From Bradyrhizobium tropiciagri (GTDB lineage Bacteria > Pseudomonadota > Alphaproteobacteria > Rhizobiales > Xanthobacteraceae), in contig NZ_JAFCKF010000008.1 in the NCBI RefSeq assembly GCF_018130545.1, positions 62,001-126,000 on the forward strand: DNA of 64,000 bases. Reading direction: 5' to 3'. Shown in pieces: positions 35,883-45,443 of this stretch. Below the pieces are notes generated by a model. It worked only from the letters and a program-made list of their open reading frames with translations. It was not told the origin of the DNA and did no database searches. Position numbers and translations under genes: made by a program. Position 1 is the stretch's first letter; the number at the start of each line of letters is the position of its first letter.

Positions 35883-38800
35883 ATCTCGGAAGGCTTTCCA
35901 TCAACCAGCCCATCCTCGCGATGGTGCTGTCGATCGTGCTGCTGATTGTCGGCGCGATCGCCTATCCGACGTTGCCGATCTCGGAGTATCCGCAAGTGGT
36001 GCCGCCGACCGTCGTCGTCACCACGCAGTATCCGGGCGCCTCGGCGCAGACCGTGTCCGACACCGTCGCTGCTCCGATCGAGCAGGAGATCAATGGTGTC
36101 GAGGACATGCTGTATCTCTACAGCCAGGCGACCTCGAACGGCCAGCTCACCATCACCGCGACCTTCAAGCTCGGCACCGACCTCGACAAGGCCCAGGTGC
36201 TGGTGCAGAACCGCGTCGCGATCGCGCAGCCGCGGCTGCCGGAAGAGGTGCAGCGCAACGGCGTGACCACACGCAAGAACTCGCCCGACATCCTGATGGT
36301 CGTGTTCATGCTGTCGCCCGACGACACCTTCGACCAGCTCTACATCTCCAACTACGCACTGCTGCAGGTCCGCGACCAGCTGCTGCGGCTCGACGGCGTC
36401 GGCGACATCCAGATGTTCGGCGCGCGCGACTACTCGATGCGGCTGTGGCTCGATCCCGACCGGATCGCCAATCTCGGCCTGACCTCGACCGAGGTGCTGG
36501 CGGCGATCCGGGCGCAGAACCTGCAGATCGCCGGCGGCCAGATCGCCGAGCCGCCGATCGCCGATCGCGCCTTCCAGCCCAACCTCGTCTTCACCGGCCG
36601 CCTCAAGGACGTCAGGCAGTTCGAGGACATCGTGGTGAAGGCTGGCTCCGACGGCCGCACGGTGCGGCTGCGCGACGTCGCCCGTGTCGAGCTCGGCGCG
36701 CTGTCCTACGCCACCAACAGCTTCCTGCTGCGGAAATCCGCGGTCGCGCTGCTGGTGACGCAACGGCCCGGATCGAATGCGCTTGCGACCGCCAAGAGTA
36801 TCTCCGACACCATGGAGCGGATGAAGGCGACGTTCCCGAAGGGGCTCGACTACAACATCGGCTACAACCCGACCGAATTCATCGCCCAATCGGTGCATGA
36901 GCTGATCAAAACGATCTATGAGGCGATGGCGCTCGTGGTCATCGTGGTGCTGGTGTTCCTGCAGGGCTGGCGGCCTGCGATCATCCCGATCATCGCGATC
37001 CCGGTGTCGCTGGTCGGCACCTTCGCGGTGATGGCCGCACTCGGCTTTTCGATCAACAATCTGACGCTGTTCGGCCTCGTGCTTGCAGTGGGTATCGTGG
37101 TCGACGACGCCATCGTGGTGGTCGAGAATGTCGAGCGGCATCTCGAGCACGGCATGAGTAGGCGCGAGGCCGCGCTCAAGACCATGGAGGAGGTCGGCGG
37201 CGCCCTGGTCTCGATCGCGCTGGTGCTGTGCGCGGTGTTCGTGCCGACCGCCTTCCTCGGCGGCATCTCCGGGCAGTTCTTCCAGCAATTCGCCGTGACC
37301 ATCGCGGTCGCGACCGCGATTTCCTGCTTCTGCTCGCTGACGCTGTCGCCGGCGCTGGCCTCGCAGATCCTGGTTCCGCATGAGGAGAAGCGGCCGCCGG
37401 CGCGCTGGAACATCATCGCCCGCGGCTGGGGCAGCTTCACCGCGCTGTTCAACCGCGTGTTCGACCGGCTGGCCCACGGCTATGCTGGTGTCGCCGACTT
37501 CGTGATCCGGCACACCGTGGTGATGGTCGTGATCTATCTCGCGCTGATCGGCAGCGCCGGCTGGCTGCTCGCGACCACCTCGCAGGGCTTCATTCCGGCG
37601 CAGGACCGCGGCTATGTCATCATCTCGGCGCAGCTGCCGGGCGCCGCGTCGCTGGCGCGGACCACGGCCGTCGTGCGTGAGATCGAGCGGATCGCGCTGG
37701 ATACGCCCGGCATCGTACGCGTCGCGGCCTTCGCCGGATTCTCCGGCGCGACGCGGACGCAGGCAGGCAACGCCGCGGCGCTGTTCCCGGTGTTCGACGA
37801 GCCGGAGGCACGGCTGAAGAAGGGGCTGACGGCAAACGCGATCACGGCCGAGCTACGCAAGCGTCTGTCGGTGATCCAGGGCGCCTTCATCATCGTGATT
37901 CCGCCGCCGGCCGTGCCCGGCATCGGCACCGGTGGTGGCTTCACCATCCGCGTCCAGGACCGCCAGGGGCGTGGGCCCGAACTGCTGGCAGCCGCGACCG
38001 ATGAGCTGGTGATGGCCGCGCGCAAATCACCGGCTCTCACCTCGGTGTTCTCGCCGTTCTCCGCGAACACACCGCAATTGTTCGTCGATATCGATCGGGT
38101 CAAGGCGCAGAAGCTCGGCGTTCCCATCGCCAACATCACCGACACGATCGAGACCTATTTCGGCTCGACCTATGTCAACGACTTCAACCTGTTCGGACGT
38201 ACCTACCACGTCACCGCGCAGGCCGACCTGCCGTTCCGCAAGGAGGCCACCGATCTGGCGCGGCTGCGCACCCGTAACGCCAATGGCGATATGGTGATGC
38301 TCGGCAGCATCGTTGACTTCAAGGACATCTCGGGTCCCGACCGTGTCGCGCGCTACAATCTCTATTCGGCGTCGGAATTGCAGGGTGAGCCGGCGCCGGG
38401 CGTCAGCTCGACGACGGCGCTCAACACCATCAAGAAAATCGCCGACGAGACCTTGCCGAGCGGCTTCTCATTCGAATGGACCGACCTGTCCTATCAGCAG
38501 GTCAACGGCGCCAATGCCGGCCTCTACGTGTTCCCGATCTGCGTGCTGTTCGTCTACCTGGTGCTGGCCGCGCAATATGGCAGCTGGACCTTGCCGTTCG
38601 CGGTGATCCTGATCGTGCCGATGTGCCTGTTCGCGGCGACCATCGGCGTGCGCATCATGGGCCAGGACGTTAACATCCTGACCCAGATCGGCTTCGTGGT
38701 GCTGGTGGGACTGGCGGCCAAGAATGCGATCCTGATCGTCGAGTTCGCGCGCGATATCGAGCTCGAGGGCCGGCCACGGCTGGAGGCCGTGATCGAGGCG

Positions 38801-39049
38801 TGTCGTCTGCGCCTGCGGCCGATCCTGATGACGTCGTTCGCCTTCATCCTCGGCGTGCTGCCGCTGGTGGTGTCGACCGGCTCGGGCTCCGAGATGCGGC
38901 AGGCGGTCGGCGTCGCCGTGTTCTTCGGCATGCTCGGTGTCACGCTGTTCGGCCTGGTCTTCACGCCGATTTTCTACATGGTGGTGCGCAACCTCGCGGA
39001 AGGGAAGAACGAGGGTAAGCCGAAGGAACCCGCGGCCGTGGCGGGGTAG
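35879..39049 (+). CDS. RND multidrug efflux permease (HAE1/AcrB family)
   Basis: The 1056-residue inner-membrane pump has the normal HAE1 length and two halves of six helices with large periplasmic loops. It begins MNLGRLSINQPILAMVLSIVL. The proton-relay aspartates are present as Asp409-Asp410 in GIVVDDAIVVVENVERH. FINPLP-type features (ARFxxxR, GYNPTEFIAQSVHELIKTI) and the C-terminal helix GVTLFGLVFTPIFYMVVRN are normal. It should exchange protons for hydrophobic drugs or lipids with the adaptor encoded just upstream. No TolC-like channel gene or TetR regulator is present nearby, so a channel is probably recruited from elsewhere. Confidence 0.95.
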   Translation: MNLGRLSINQPILAMVLSIVLLIVGAIAYPTLPISEYPQVVPPTVVVTTQYPGASAQTVSDTVAAPIEQEINGVEDMLYLYSQATSNGQLTITATFKLGTDLDKAQVLVQNRVAIAQPRLPEEVQRNGVTTRKNSPDILMVVFMLSPDDTFDQLYISNYALLQVRDQLLRLDGVGDIQMFGARDYSMRLWLDPDRIANLGLTSTEVLAAIRAQNLQIAGGQIAEPPIADRAFQPNLVFTGRLKDVRQFEDIVVKAGSDGRTVRLRDVARVELGALSYATNSFLLRKSAVALLVTQRPGSNALATAKSISDTMERMKATFPKGLDYNIGYNPTEFIAQSVHELIKTIYEAMALVVIVVLVFLQGWRPAIIPIIAIPVSLVGTFAVMAALGFSINNLTLFGLVLAVGIVVDDAIVVVENVERHLEHGMSRREAALKTMEEVGGALVSIALVLCAVFVPTAFLGGISGQFFQQFAVTIAVATAISCFCSLTLSPALASQILVPHEEKRPPARWNIIARGWGSFTALFNRVFDRLAHGYAGVADFVIRHTVVMVVIYLALIGSAGWLLATTSQGFIPAQDRGYVIISAQLPGAASLARTTAVVREIERIALDTPGIVRVAAFAGFSGATRTQAGNAAALFPVFDEPEARLKKGLTANAITAELRKRLSVIQGAFIIVIPPPAVPGIGTGGGFTIRVQDRQGRGPELLAAATDELVMAARKSPALTSVFSPFSANTPQLFVDIDRVKAQKLGVPIANITDTIETYFGSTYVNDFNLFGRTYHVTAQADLPFRKEATDLARLRTRNANGDMVMLGSIVDFKDISGPDRVARYNLYSASELQGEPAPGVSSTTALNTIKKIADETLPSGFSFEWTDLSYQQVNGANAGLYVFPICVLFVYLVLAAQYGSWTLPFAVILIVPMCLFAATIGVRIMGQDVNILTQIGFVVLVGLAAKNAILIVEFARDIELEGRPRLEAVIEACRLRLRPILMTSFAFILGVLPLVVSTGSGSEMRQAVGVAVFFGMLGVTLFGLVFTPIFYMVVRNLAEGKNEGKPKEPAAVAG

Positions 39050-39086
39050 CGAGCCACCGGCATTCCGCGGCAGCCGGTCTTTCTCC

Positions 39087-39217
39087 GTCATCCCCGCGCA
39101 ACGGCGGAGCCGTTGTCGCTGGAGGAGCCTGCGAAGCAGGCGTCTCTAAGGATGCACGGCCCCAGCCGGGCCGTCGCCCCTTCGAGACGCGCGTTCCGCG
39201 CTCCTCAGGGTGACGGG
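39087..39217. repeat. Intergenic repeat, CCTCAGGATGAC family (copy 2 of 4)
   Basis: It begins gtcatccccgcgcaacggc, contains ggaggagcctgcgaagcagg and ends ctcctcagggtgacggg. The arrangement matches the copy at 63761-63922 most closely. It lies after the RND gene and before a promoter region for the orphan binding protein. The remaining bases to 39345 contain no gene. Confidence 0.75.
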
Positions 39218-39345
39218 GAGCTATAAGCGGGCGTCGATGTAAGCCCATACTTTTGGCTGAACCGAAAGAGATGGGCAGGCGCGGGGTTATAAAATAATGT
39301 CGCGCCGATTTTTCCTGATGAGAAAACTGCTGGGAGAGCATAACA

Positions 39346-40536
39346 ATGAAGTCGGGATTTTTGGCTGCGGTTGCGGCTTGCAGCCTCGTGATTGCGGCGC
39401 CGGCGATGGCGCAGGGTGTCAAGATCGGCGTCCTGAACGACCAGTCGGGCGTCTACGCAGACTACGGCGGAAAGTACTCGGTCGAAGCCGCCAAGATGGC
39501 GATCGAGGATTTCGGCGGCGAAGTGCTCGGCCAGAAGATCGAGATGGTCACCGCCGATCATCAGAACAAGCCGGACCTCGCCGTCTCGATCGCGCGGCGC
39601 TGGTATGACGCCGACGGCGTCGACATGATCACCGAGCTGACGACCTCGTCGGTCGCTCTCGCGGTGCAGGAGCTCTCGAAGGAAAAGAAGAAGATCGACA
39701 TCGTGGTCGGCGCCGCGTCCTCGGCGATCACGGGCGCATCCTGCACGCCCTACGGCTTCCACTGGGCGTTCGACACTCACGCGCTCGCGGTCGGCACCGG
39801 TGGCGCGCTGGTGAAGGCCGGCGGCGACAGCTGGTTCTTCCTCACCGCCGACTATGCGTTCGGCTATGCGCTGGAAAAGGATACCAGCGAGATCGTCACG
39901 GCCGCGGGCGGCAAGGTGCTCGGTTCGGTGCGCGTGCCGCTGAACTCGTCGGACTTCTCCTCGTTCCTGTTGCAGGCGCAGAGCTCGAAAGCGAAGGTGA
40001 TCGGCCTCGCCAATGCCGGCCAGGACACCACCAACTCGATCAAGCAGGCCGCCGAGTTCGGCATCGTCAGGGGCGGCCAGAAGCTCGCCGGTCTCTTGAT
40101 GACGCTCGCCGAAGTCAACGGTCTCGGCCTCGACGCCGCGCAGGGTCTGGTGCTGACCGAAGGCTTCTACTGGGATCACGACGACAAGAGCCGCGCCTTC
40201 TCGGAGCGCTTCTTCAAGCGCACCGGGCGGATGCCGAGCATGATCCACGCCGGCACCTATTCGGCGACGCTGAGCTATCTCAAGGCGGTGAAGGCCGCCG
40301 GCACCAAGGACTCCGACGCGGTCGCCAAGAAGCTGAAGGAGCTGCCGGTCGACGACGCCTTCGCCCAGGGCAAGGTGCAGGAGAACGGCCGCATGGTCCA
40401 CGACATGTATCTGTTCGAGGTCAAGAAGCCCTCGGAATCGAAGAAGCCGTGGGACTATTACAAGCAGCTCGCCGTGGTGCCCGGCGACCAGGCGTTCCCG
40501 CGGGCCAAGGACTCGGGCTGCCCGCTGACGAAGTGA
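39346..40536 (+). CDS. Orphan ABC transporter substrate-binding protein (Leu/Ile/Val type)
   Basis: The 396-residue type I binding protein has a Sec signal peptide (MKSGFLAAVAACSLVIAAPAMAQ), so it is periplasmic. The mature part begins GVKIGVLNDQSGVYADYGGK. It includes ITELTTSSVALAVQELSKE and WFFLTADYAFGYALEKDT, as in many Bradyrhizobium branched-chain-type receptors for amino acids or aromatic acids. GGGAG lies nine bases upstream of the ATG. No permease or ATPase gene is adjacent, so it must share a transporter encoded elsewhere. The ligand is not predictable. Confidence 0.9.
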   Translation: MKSGFLAAVAACSLVIAAPAMAQGVKIGVLNDQSGVYADYGGKYSVEAAKMAIEDFGGEVLGQKIEMVTADHQNKPDLAVSIARRWYDADGVDMITELTTSSVALAVQELSKEKKKIDIVVGAASSAITGASCTPYGFHWAFDTHALAVGTGGALVKAGGDSWFFLTADYAFGYALEKDTSEIVTAAGGKVLGSVRVPLNSSDFSSFLLQAQSSKAKVIGLANAGQDTTNSIKQAAEFGIVRGGQKLAGLLMTLAEVNGLGLDAAQGLVLTEGFYWDHDDKSRAFSERFFKRTGRMPSMIHAGTYSATLSYLKAVKAAGTKDSDAVAKKLKELPVDDAFAQGKVQENGRMVHDMYLFEVKKPSESKKPWDYYKQLAVVPGDQAFPRAKDSGCPLTK

Positions 40537-40577
40537 CGCGTAGCTGACGTATGCGCGGCTTGTGAAACAAAATAGGT

Positions 40578-40699
40578 GTCGTCCCTGCGAAAGCAGGGAC
40601 CCATAACCACGGAACCTGGTTGTGAGATCGGGCTGGGGTCCCAGCCATCGCAAAACTGGACCCTGTGGTTATGGGGCCCGGGTCAAGCCCGGGACGACA
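40578..40699. repeat. Intergenic repeat, CAGGGACCCATAACCACC family (copy 2 of 3)
   Basis: It begins gtcgtccctgcgaaagcagg, with a simple GAAA hairpin tip where the other copies carry a long palindrome. It contains gacccataaccacgg and ends ggttatggggcccgggtcaa, then cccgggacgac. It fills the gap between two convergent genes. Confidence 0.75.
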
Positions 40700-40725
40700 G
40701 TGAGTGCGCGGCGCCGTCTCGGCCT

Positions 40726-41115
40726 TCAATGTACCAGCCGCCACACGGCGCCGCCGATCGCGCCGACCCACAGGATGATCGAGGCCACGGCCTGGATGGC
40801 AAAGCCGGGGCTGCGTTTCGCCACCGCCTCGCGATAGCCGATGAAATAGACGATGCGGCCGATCACCCAGATCGCGCCGACCACGGCGGCTGCGGTATCG
40901 CCGATATAGATCACGAACAGCCAGAGCGACGGCAGGAAGATCGGCATCCATTCCAGCGTGTTCATCTGGATGCGGAAGATGCGCTCGAAATCCGGATGGC
41001 CCGAGATCGCCGGCAGCTTGACTCCGTAGCGGACGCGGGCGCGCGCGACCTGCGTCGAGGTGAAGAAATAGAACGCGACCGCAAGGCAGGTGACAATGGC
41101 CGTGTAGTTGTACAT
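40726..41115 (-). CDS. MAPEG-family membrane protein
   Basis: The 129-residue protein has four hydrophobic segments. It carries the MAPEG signature FERIFRIQMNTLEWMPIFLP between helices one and two. In the family this segment contains the glutathione-binding Arg/Asn/Glu residues. Characterised MAPEG enzymes are glutathione transferases or peroxidases, and many bacterial ones are untested. The ATG at 41115 (MYNYTAIVTCLAV) is chosen because GAGGA lies about ten bases upstream and the first helix begins at once. The upstream extension is hydrophilic. The gene follows the AttH gene's strand but is separated from it by 107 bases. Confidence 0.88.
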   Translation of the reverse strand: MYNYTAIVTCLAVAFYFFTSTQVARARVRYGVKLPAISGHPDFERIFRIQMNTLEWMPIFLPSLWLFVIYIGDTAAAVVGAIWVIGRIVYFIGYREAVAKRSPGFAIQAVASIILWVGAIGGAVWRLVH

Positions 41116-41222
41116 GGCAGACGTTTCCTCTCGTTCCGTTGGCCCCGATGTCATGACGGGGCCGCAGCGACCGGTGTGACAGGCTGGGCTATCTTTGGGC
41201 TGCGTCAGTCGTCCGCCGACGT

Positions 41223-42308
41223 CTAGTATCCGGTCAGCTCAAGATAGCCGATTCCGGTGTGGCTGCCGGAAAAGCGGATCGGGCCTTCCCAGTAGGGGAA
41301 GCTGGTTCCCATCCAGGCCTTCGGATTGAGCGGTGCGGTGTCGATGGCAAGCCCGCGCGTGGGCAGGCTTACGCGCCATGATGTCGGCAGCTTGCGGTCG
41401 CCGATTTCGGTGCTCGCGATCGGCGTGATGCTGTTGCCGGTTGCCGCGATCTCGGCCGAGCGGCCGTCCGGCGTGATCCAATTGCCGAACAGATTCTCTC
41501 GGCCGTCCTTCTGGCGCAGCCGGTACAGCATCAGCTTCTCGTCGCCCGGCAGATGCAGCGAGAACCAGTCCCAGCCGGTCTGGTCTGATGCCAACGGCTG
41601 ACTGCTCCATTCGCGGTCCATCCAGGCCGTGCCCGTAACGTCGATCGGCCTGTCGTCGATCACGATGCGGCCGGATGCCTTGTAGAACGGCTGGCTGTAA
41701 TAATAGGAGGCCTGTCCGCGATCCGATTTGCGGCTGTAGCCGCGGTCGCCCTGCAGCACCAGCGGACGGTCGGCAGCGAGCCGCAGCGAGGTGCTGAAGT
41801 CGGCCGCGGAGGCCTTCAGCTCGAGCGGCGCGATGCGTTGCGCGTCGAACGGATCGAGTCCGTGGATCTCCCAGGCATCGATCCAGGCGCGGAACGGTGC
41901 CGCCTCGACACCGGCCTGCCCGACGCCGCCGCGCGCAAAGGTCTCGCTGAAGCGGTGCGTGGTGGCGCTGGTCACCGCTGCGTGGCCCATCCAGACCTGC
42001 TGGTTGGCCCAGCCCTCGCTGGGGCCGCCCGGCTTCATCGCCTGGCGGAACAGCGTCCATTGCGCGCCATAGGCGGCACCATTCGCGTCGACGAGGTTCG
42101 CGGTGACGTACCACCACTCGATCCGGAATTCCGGATGCGGGCCGTGATCGGCGGGGAATGTGAATGGCTTGCCCGGTGTGACGGCGGCAAAGCCTTCGGT
42201 GCTCTCGCCGAGTCCTGCGAAGCCCTGCGCAAAACTCTTGCCGCCGAGTGCAAGCGCCAGCGCGCCGCCGGTGAAGACACGCCGCGTGATGGTGCGGCTA
42301 ACGCTCAT
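41223..42308 (-). CDS. AttH/CrtC-like lipocalin-fold exported protein
   Basis: The 361-residue protein has a twin-arginine signal (SRTITRRVFTGGALALALGG) and a CrtC/AttH-type double lipocalin fold. Landmarks include FPADHGPHPEFRIEWWYVTANL, QWTLFRQAMKPG, GTAWMDREWSSQPLASDQTG and GWDWFSLHLPGDEKLMLYRL. The AttH family is named from the AttEFGH ABC system and is related to carotenoid 1,2-hydratase. Here the ABC genes directly precede it, so the AttH reading is favoured over carotenoid synthesis. Its start overlaps the permease gene by 11 bases. Its ligand is unknown; a lipid or other hydrophobic substrate is an inference from the fold. Confidence 0.85.
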   Translation of the reverse strand: MSVSRTITRRVFTGGALALALGGKSFAQGFAGLGESTEGFAAVTPGKPFTFPADHGPHPEFRIEWWYVTANLVDANGAAYGAQWTLFRQAMKPGGPSEGWANQQVWMGHAAVTSATTHRFSETFARGGVGQAGVEAAPFRAWIDAWEIHGLDPFDAQRIAPLELKASAADFSTSLRLAADRPLVLQGDRGYSRKSDRGQASYYYSQPFYKASGRIVIDDRPIDVTGTAWMDREWSSQPLASDQTGWDWFSLHLPGDEKLMLYRLRQKDGRENLFGNWITPDGRSAEIAATGNSITPIASTEIGDRKLPTSWRVSLPTRGLAIDTAPLNPKAWMGTSFPYWEGPIRFSGSHTGIGYLELTGY

Positions 42309-44757
42309 TGACGAAGGTCCGGATCAGGGTCGCCGGCTGCATGCGCGCCAGTCTGGCGACCGGCAGCGCCGCGGCACAGAGCGCTGCGGCCATCGCCACC
42401 GCAAGCAGCTCGATCAGCTGCAGCGGGAAGACGTGGAACGGCAGCCGCCAGCCAAAGGCCTTGACGTTGACGATCGCAAGCAGGCACCACGCGACCAGCA
42501 GGCCGAGCGGCAGCGCGAACAGCGCAGTGATCAGCGCGACGGCCATGGTCTTCAACAGTTCGAGCGCGGCAAGCTTCCGCCGCGTTAGCCCAATCGCCCA
42601 CAGCGGCGCCAGCTGCGGCAGCCGCGAATTGGCCAGCGTCAGCAGGCTGGTCAACAGCGCGATGCCGGCGACGCCGAGCGTGAAGGCGTTGAGCGCCGCG
42701 GTCACGGAGAAGGTGCGATTGAACACCCGCTTGGATTCCCGCTTCATGGTCGCCTGGTCGGCGACATTGCGGTCGTCGAGGCCGAATTTTTCCTGTAACG
42801 CCGTGATCAGCGGCGCGATGTGATCGGACGCGACGCGGAGCCCGATCCGGGTCTGCGGCGTCTGCGGGAAGCGGCGGGTCAGCGCGGCGAAGTTGACCGC
42901 GATCTGGCCTTTGGGATTGCCGTAGTCGGCATAGATGCCGACGATCTCGAGCGGCCAGTTGCCGCCGGGGGCGGGCACCTCGATATGATCGCCGATTGCG
43001 AGCTTCATCCGCCGCGACAGCTGCTCGCTGACGAGGCAGGTGTCGCCGGGGCGCAATCTGATCCACGCATTCGCCGTGCTCTCGAGCAATGGCCAGTTGT
43101 CGCGATAGGTCGCGTGGTCGGGCAGGCCGAGCACCTCGATCGGCGCGCCGCCGAGCTGGGTGTCGGCGCGCCCGCCGGGCAGGATCGCCTGCACCTCCGG
43201 CCGATCGCGCAGCCAGGTCTTGATCTCCTTTGCCTGCTGATCGCTGGCGGCGCTGATATAGACGTCGGCGGCAAGGCGGCCGTCGAGCCAGACCAGGAAG
43301 GTACGGCTGAAGCTTTCCACCATGGTGCCGACGCCGACATTGACCGCGAGCGCGAGCAACAACGCCATCAGCGCCAGCGACAGACCGGAGAGCTGCTGGC
43401 GGCTGTCGGCCCAGAACCAGATGCCGACCGGCGCCCGCGCGCTGCGCTGGCCGAATGCGAGCGCGATCTGCAGCACCGTCGGCAGGATCAAGGCTGCGCC
43501 GAGCATCAGCGCGGCGAGCACGGCAAAGCCCGCGATCAGCGAATCGCCGAACTGAATCAGCACCGCGGCGACCACGAACACGGCGAGCGCTGCGGCGCTC
43601 TGCAACATCAGCCAGCGGCGCTGCGCCTGCTGCCAGGCCTGCGGCTGCGCCGTCGCCAGCACCGGCATCCGGATCGCCTTGGCGAGGCTCGCGGCCGCCG
43701 CGGCAAGCGCGCCCAGAATGCTGATGGCGATGCCGGCGAACCACCAGACGGGTTTCAGCGAGAGCTGTCCGGGAATCTGCGCGCCGTAGAGCCCGCGCAG
43801 GGAGGCCGCGACATCGGGCAGCAAGGCCGCCGCGATGAAATAGCCGCAGACCAGGCCGATGAGGCCTGCGACCAGCGCCAGCGACACCAGCTCGATCACC
43901 AGCACGGTGTTGAGCATCCGCGCTGAGACGCCGCAAGCGCGCAGCGTACGTAACATCGGCAGCCGCTGCTCGAAGGCGAGCCCGATCGCGGAGTTGACGA
44001 TGAACAGGCCGACGAAGAACGACAGCAGGCCGAACGCGGTGAGGTTGAGGTGGAAACTGTCGGTCAGCCGTTCGAGGTCGCTCTCGGTACTCGGCTCGAC
44101 CAGTCGGAGCTTGTCGCCCGCCACGCTTTCCAGCGTTGCATGCGGCGCCTTGGATTTGCCGACCAGCAGGCGCGAGACCTGTCCGGGCATCCTCAAAATG
44201 TCCTGCGCGATGCCGATATCGACGATCAGCGCGCCGGGCGCGAGCTCGGCCTGCACGCGCAACGGCGGCAGCGCGACGCCGTTGGCCTGAGGCCGTTCGC
44301 CATCCTTGAGGCCGAGATCGCGCAGCGTCTCCGGCGCCACCAGCATTTCGCCCGGCGGCGTGACGAAGGCCTGCAGGCTGCCGCGCCCGACCGCCGGGGC
44401 ATTGCCGACCTCGGACGGCAACGTCACCGGTTCGACGCCGAGCAGGCGGAAGCTGCGTCCGTCGATCTGGACCCGGCCCTCCAGCATCGGCGACACCGGC
44501 CAGCCGGCGCGGCGCAGATCGACGAACAGCTTTTGCGGGAAGGTCGCGCTGTCCTTGCTCACCAGCAATGCGGTGCGCGAACCGCCGAAGGTCGCGGCGG
44601 CGCGGTCATAGGCGATGCGGGCCTGCTGGTTCAGCGCCTGCACGCCGCTCCATAACGCGGTCGCCGAGATCAGGCCGATCAAGAGCGTCGCAAGCTGCAT
44701 TGGATGCCGCCGCCAGTGGCTGAGCAGCACCGCGAGGATCCACAATGGGCGCCTCAC
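42298..44757 (-). CDS. FtsX-like ABC transporter permease (AttFG/YbbP type)
   Basis: The 819-residue inner-membrane protein has a first helix near residue 22, two FtsX-type helix clusters (about 235-410 and 720-810) and large extracytoplasmic domains between them. This matches YbbP/AttF-G-like permeases of type VII (MacB/Lol-like) ABC systems, which move lipoproteins or lipids mechanically rather than by import through a pore. GTG 44757 overlaps the TGA of the ATPase gene (GTGA), so translation is coupled. The final helix pair ends in the Arg-rich LPVARLARMQPATLIRTFV. Confidence 0.88.
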   Translation of the reverse strand: MRRPLWILAVLLSHWRRHPMQLATLLIGLISATALWSGVQALNQQARIAYDRAAATFGGSRTALLVSKDSATFPQKLFVDLRRAGWPVSPMLEGRVQIDGRSFRLLGVEPVTLPSEVGNAPAVGRGSLQAFVTPPGEMLVAPETLRDLGLKDGERPQANGVALPPLRVQAELAPGALIVDIGIAQDILRMPGQVSRLLVGKSKAPHATLESVAGDKLRLVEPSTESDLERLTDSFHLNLTAFGLLSFFVGLFIVNSAIGLAFEQRLPMLRTLRACGVSARMLNTVLVIELVSLALVAGLIGLVCGYFIAAALLPDVAASLRGLYGAQIPGQLSLKPVWWFAGIAISILGALAAAAASLAKAIRMPVLATAQPQAWQQAQRRWLMLQSAAALAVFVVAAVLIQFGDSLIAGFAVLAALMLGAALILPTVLQIALAFGQRSARAPVGIWFWADSRQQLSGLSLALMALLLALAVNVGVGTMVESFSRTFLVWLDGRLAADVYISAASDQQAKEIKTWLRDRPEVQAILPGGRADTQLGGAPIEVLGLPDHATYRDNWPLLESTANAWIRLRPGDTCLVSEQLSRRMKLAIGDHIEVPAPGGNWPLEIVGIYADYGNPKGQIAVNFAALTRRFPQTPQTRIGLRVASDHIAPLITALQEKFGLDDRNVADQATMKRESKRVFNRTFSVTAALNAFTLGVAGIALLTSLLTLANSRLPQLAPLWAIGLTRRKLAALELLKTMAVALITALFALPLGLLVAWCLLAIVNVKAFGWRLPFHVFPLQLIELLAVAMAAALCAAALPVARLARMQPATLIRTFVNER

Positions 44758-45407
44758 GCCACCACTCCGGCATGTAAGTTGACTTGGCGATCGAGCGTCG
44801 CGGCGAGCCGTGCGCTGTGGGTGACCATCAGGAAGCCGCAGCCGGTGCGCGTCACGAGATCTCGCGCGAGTCGCAGCACCTCGTCGGCGGTGTCCTCGTC
44901 GAGATTGCCGGTCGGCTCGTCGGCAAGCAGCAACAGCGGCTTCGGCGCCAGCGCCCGGCCGATCGCGACGCGCTGCTGCTGGCCGCCGGACAATTGCTCG
45001 GGATAGCGCCTGAGCAGGTTTTTCAAGCCGAGTCGCACGACCAGTTCGTCATGCCAGGCGGCATCGTGCCGGCCGGCGATACGCGACTGGAACACGAGAT
45101 TGTCCGCGACCGATAGACTTGGGATCAAATTGAATTGCTGGAACACGAGGCCAAGCCGGTCGCGGCGCAGCTCGGCGCGGCCGGCGTCGTTCAGCGTGGA
45201 GACGTTGACATCGGCAAGGGTGATCTCGCCGCTGTCGGCGGCATCGAGCCCTGCGATCAGATGCAGCAGCGTGCTCTTGCCGCTGCCGGATTCGCCCGTC
45301 AGCGCCACGCTCTCGCCGTTTGCGACGGCGAGGTCGACGCCGCGCAGCACCGCGACGTCTTCACCAGCAGAGCGGTAACTCTTGGTCAGGCCGGTGACGC
45401 GAAGCAC
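44754..45407 (-). CDS. ABC transporter ATPase (AttE/LolD/MacB type)
   Basis: This 217-residue ATPase has Walker A GESGSGKST, the LolD/MacB-type signature LSGGQQQRVAIGRAL, Walker B LLLADEPTGNLD and the H-loop MVTHSARLA. It powers the FtsX-like permease encoded next. The GTG start at 45407 gives LRVTGLTKSYRSAGED. There is no good ribosome-binding site, but the gene lies only 36 bases after the methyltransferase-like gene, so translation may depend on that gene. Confidence 0.9.
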   Translation of the reverse strand: MLRVTGLTKSYRSAGEDVAVLRGVDLAVANGESVALTGESGSGKSTLLHLIAGLDAADSGEITLADVNVSTLNDAGRAELRRDRLGLVFQQFNLIPSLSVADNLVFQSRIAGRHDAAWHDELVVRLGLKNLLRRYPEQLSGGQQQRVAIGRALAPKPLLLLADEPTGNLDEDTADEVLRLARDLVTRTGCGFLMVTHSARLAATLDRQVNLHAGVVA

Positions 45408-45443
45408 CGCGGCGGTCTGGTCAGATGAAGCGATGGCCGTCCC

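Noticed and set aside
41223-42308. A carotenoid 1,2-hydratase (CrtC)
   Set aside because: The fold is shared, but there are no carotenoid genes nearby and the adjacent ATPase and FtsX-like permease point to the AttH branch.
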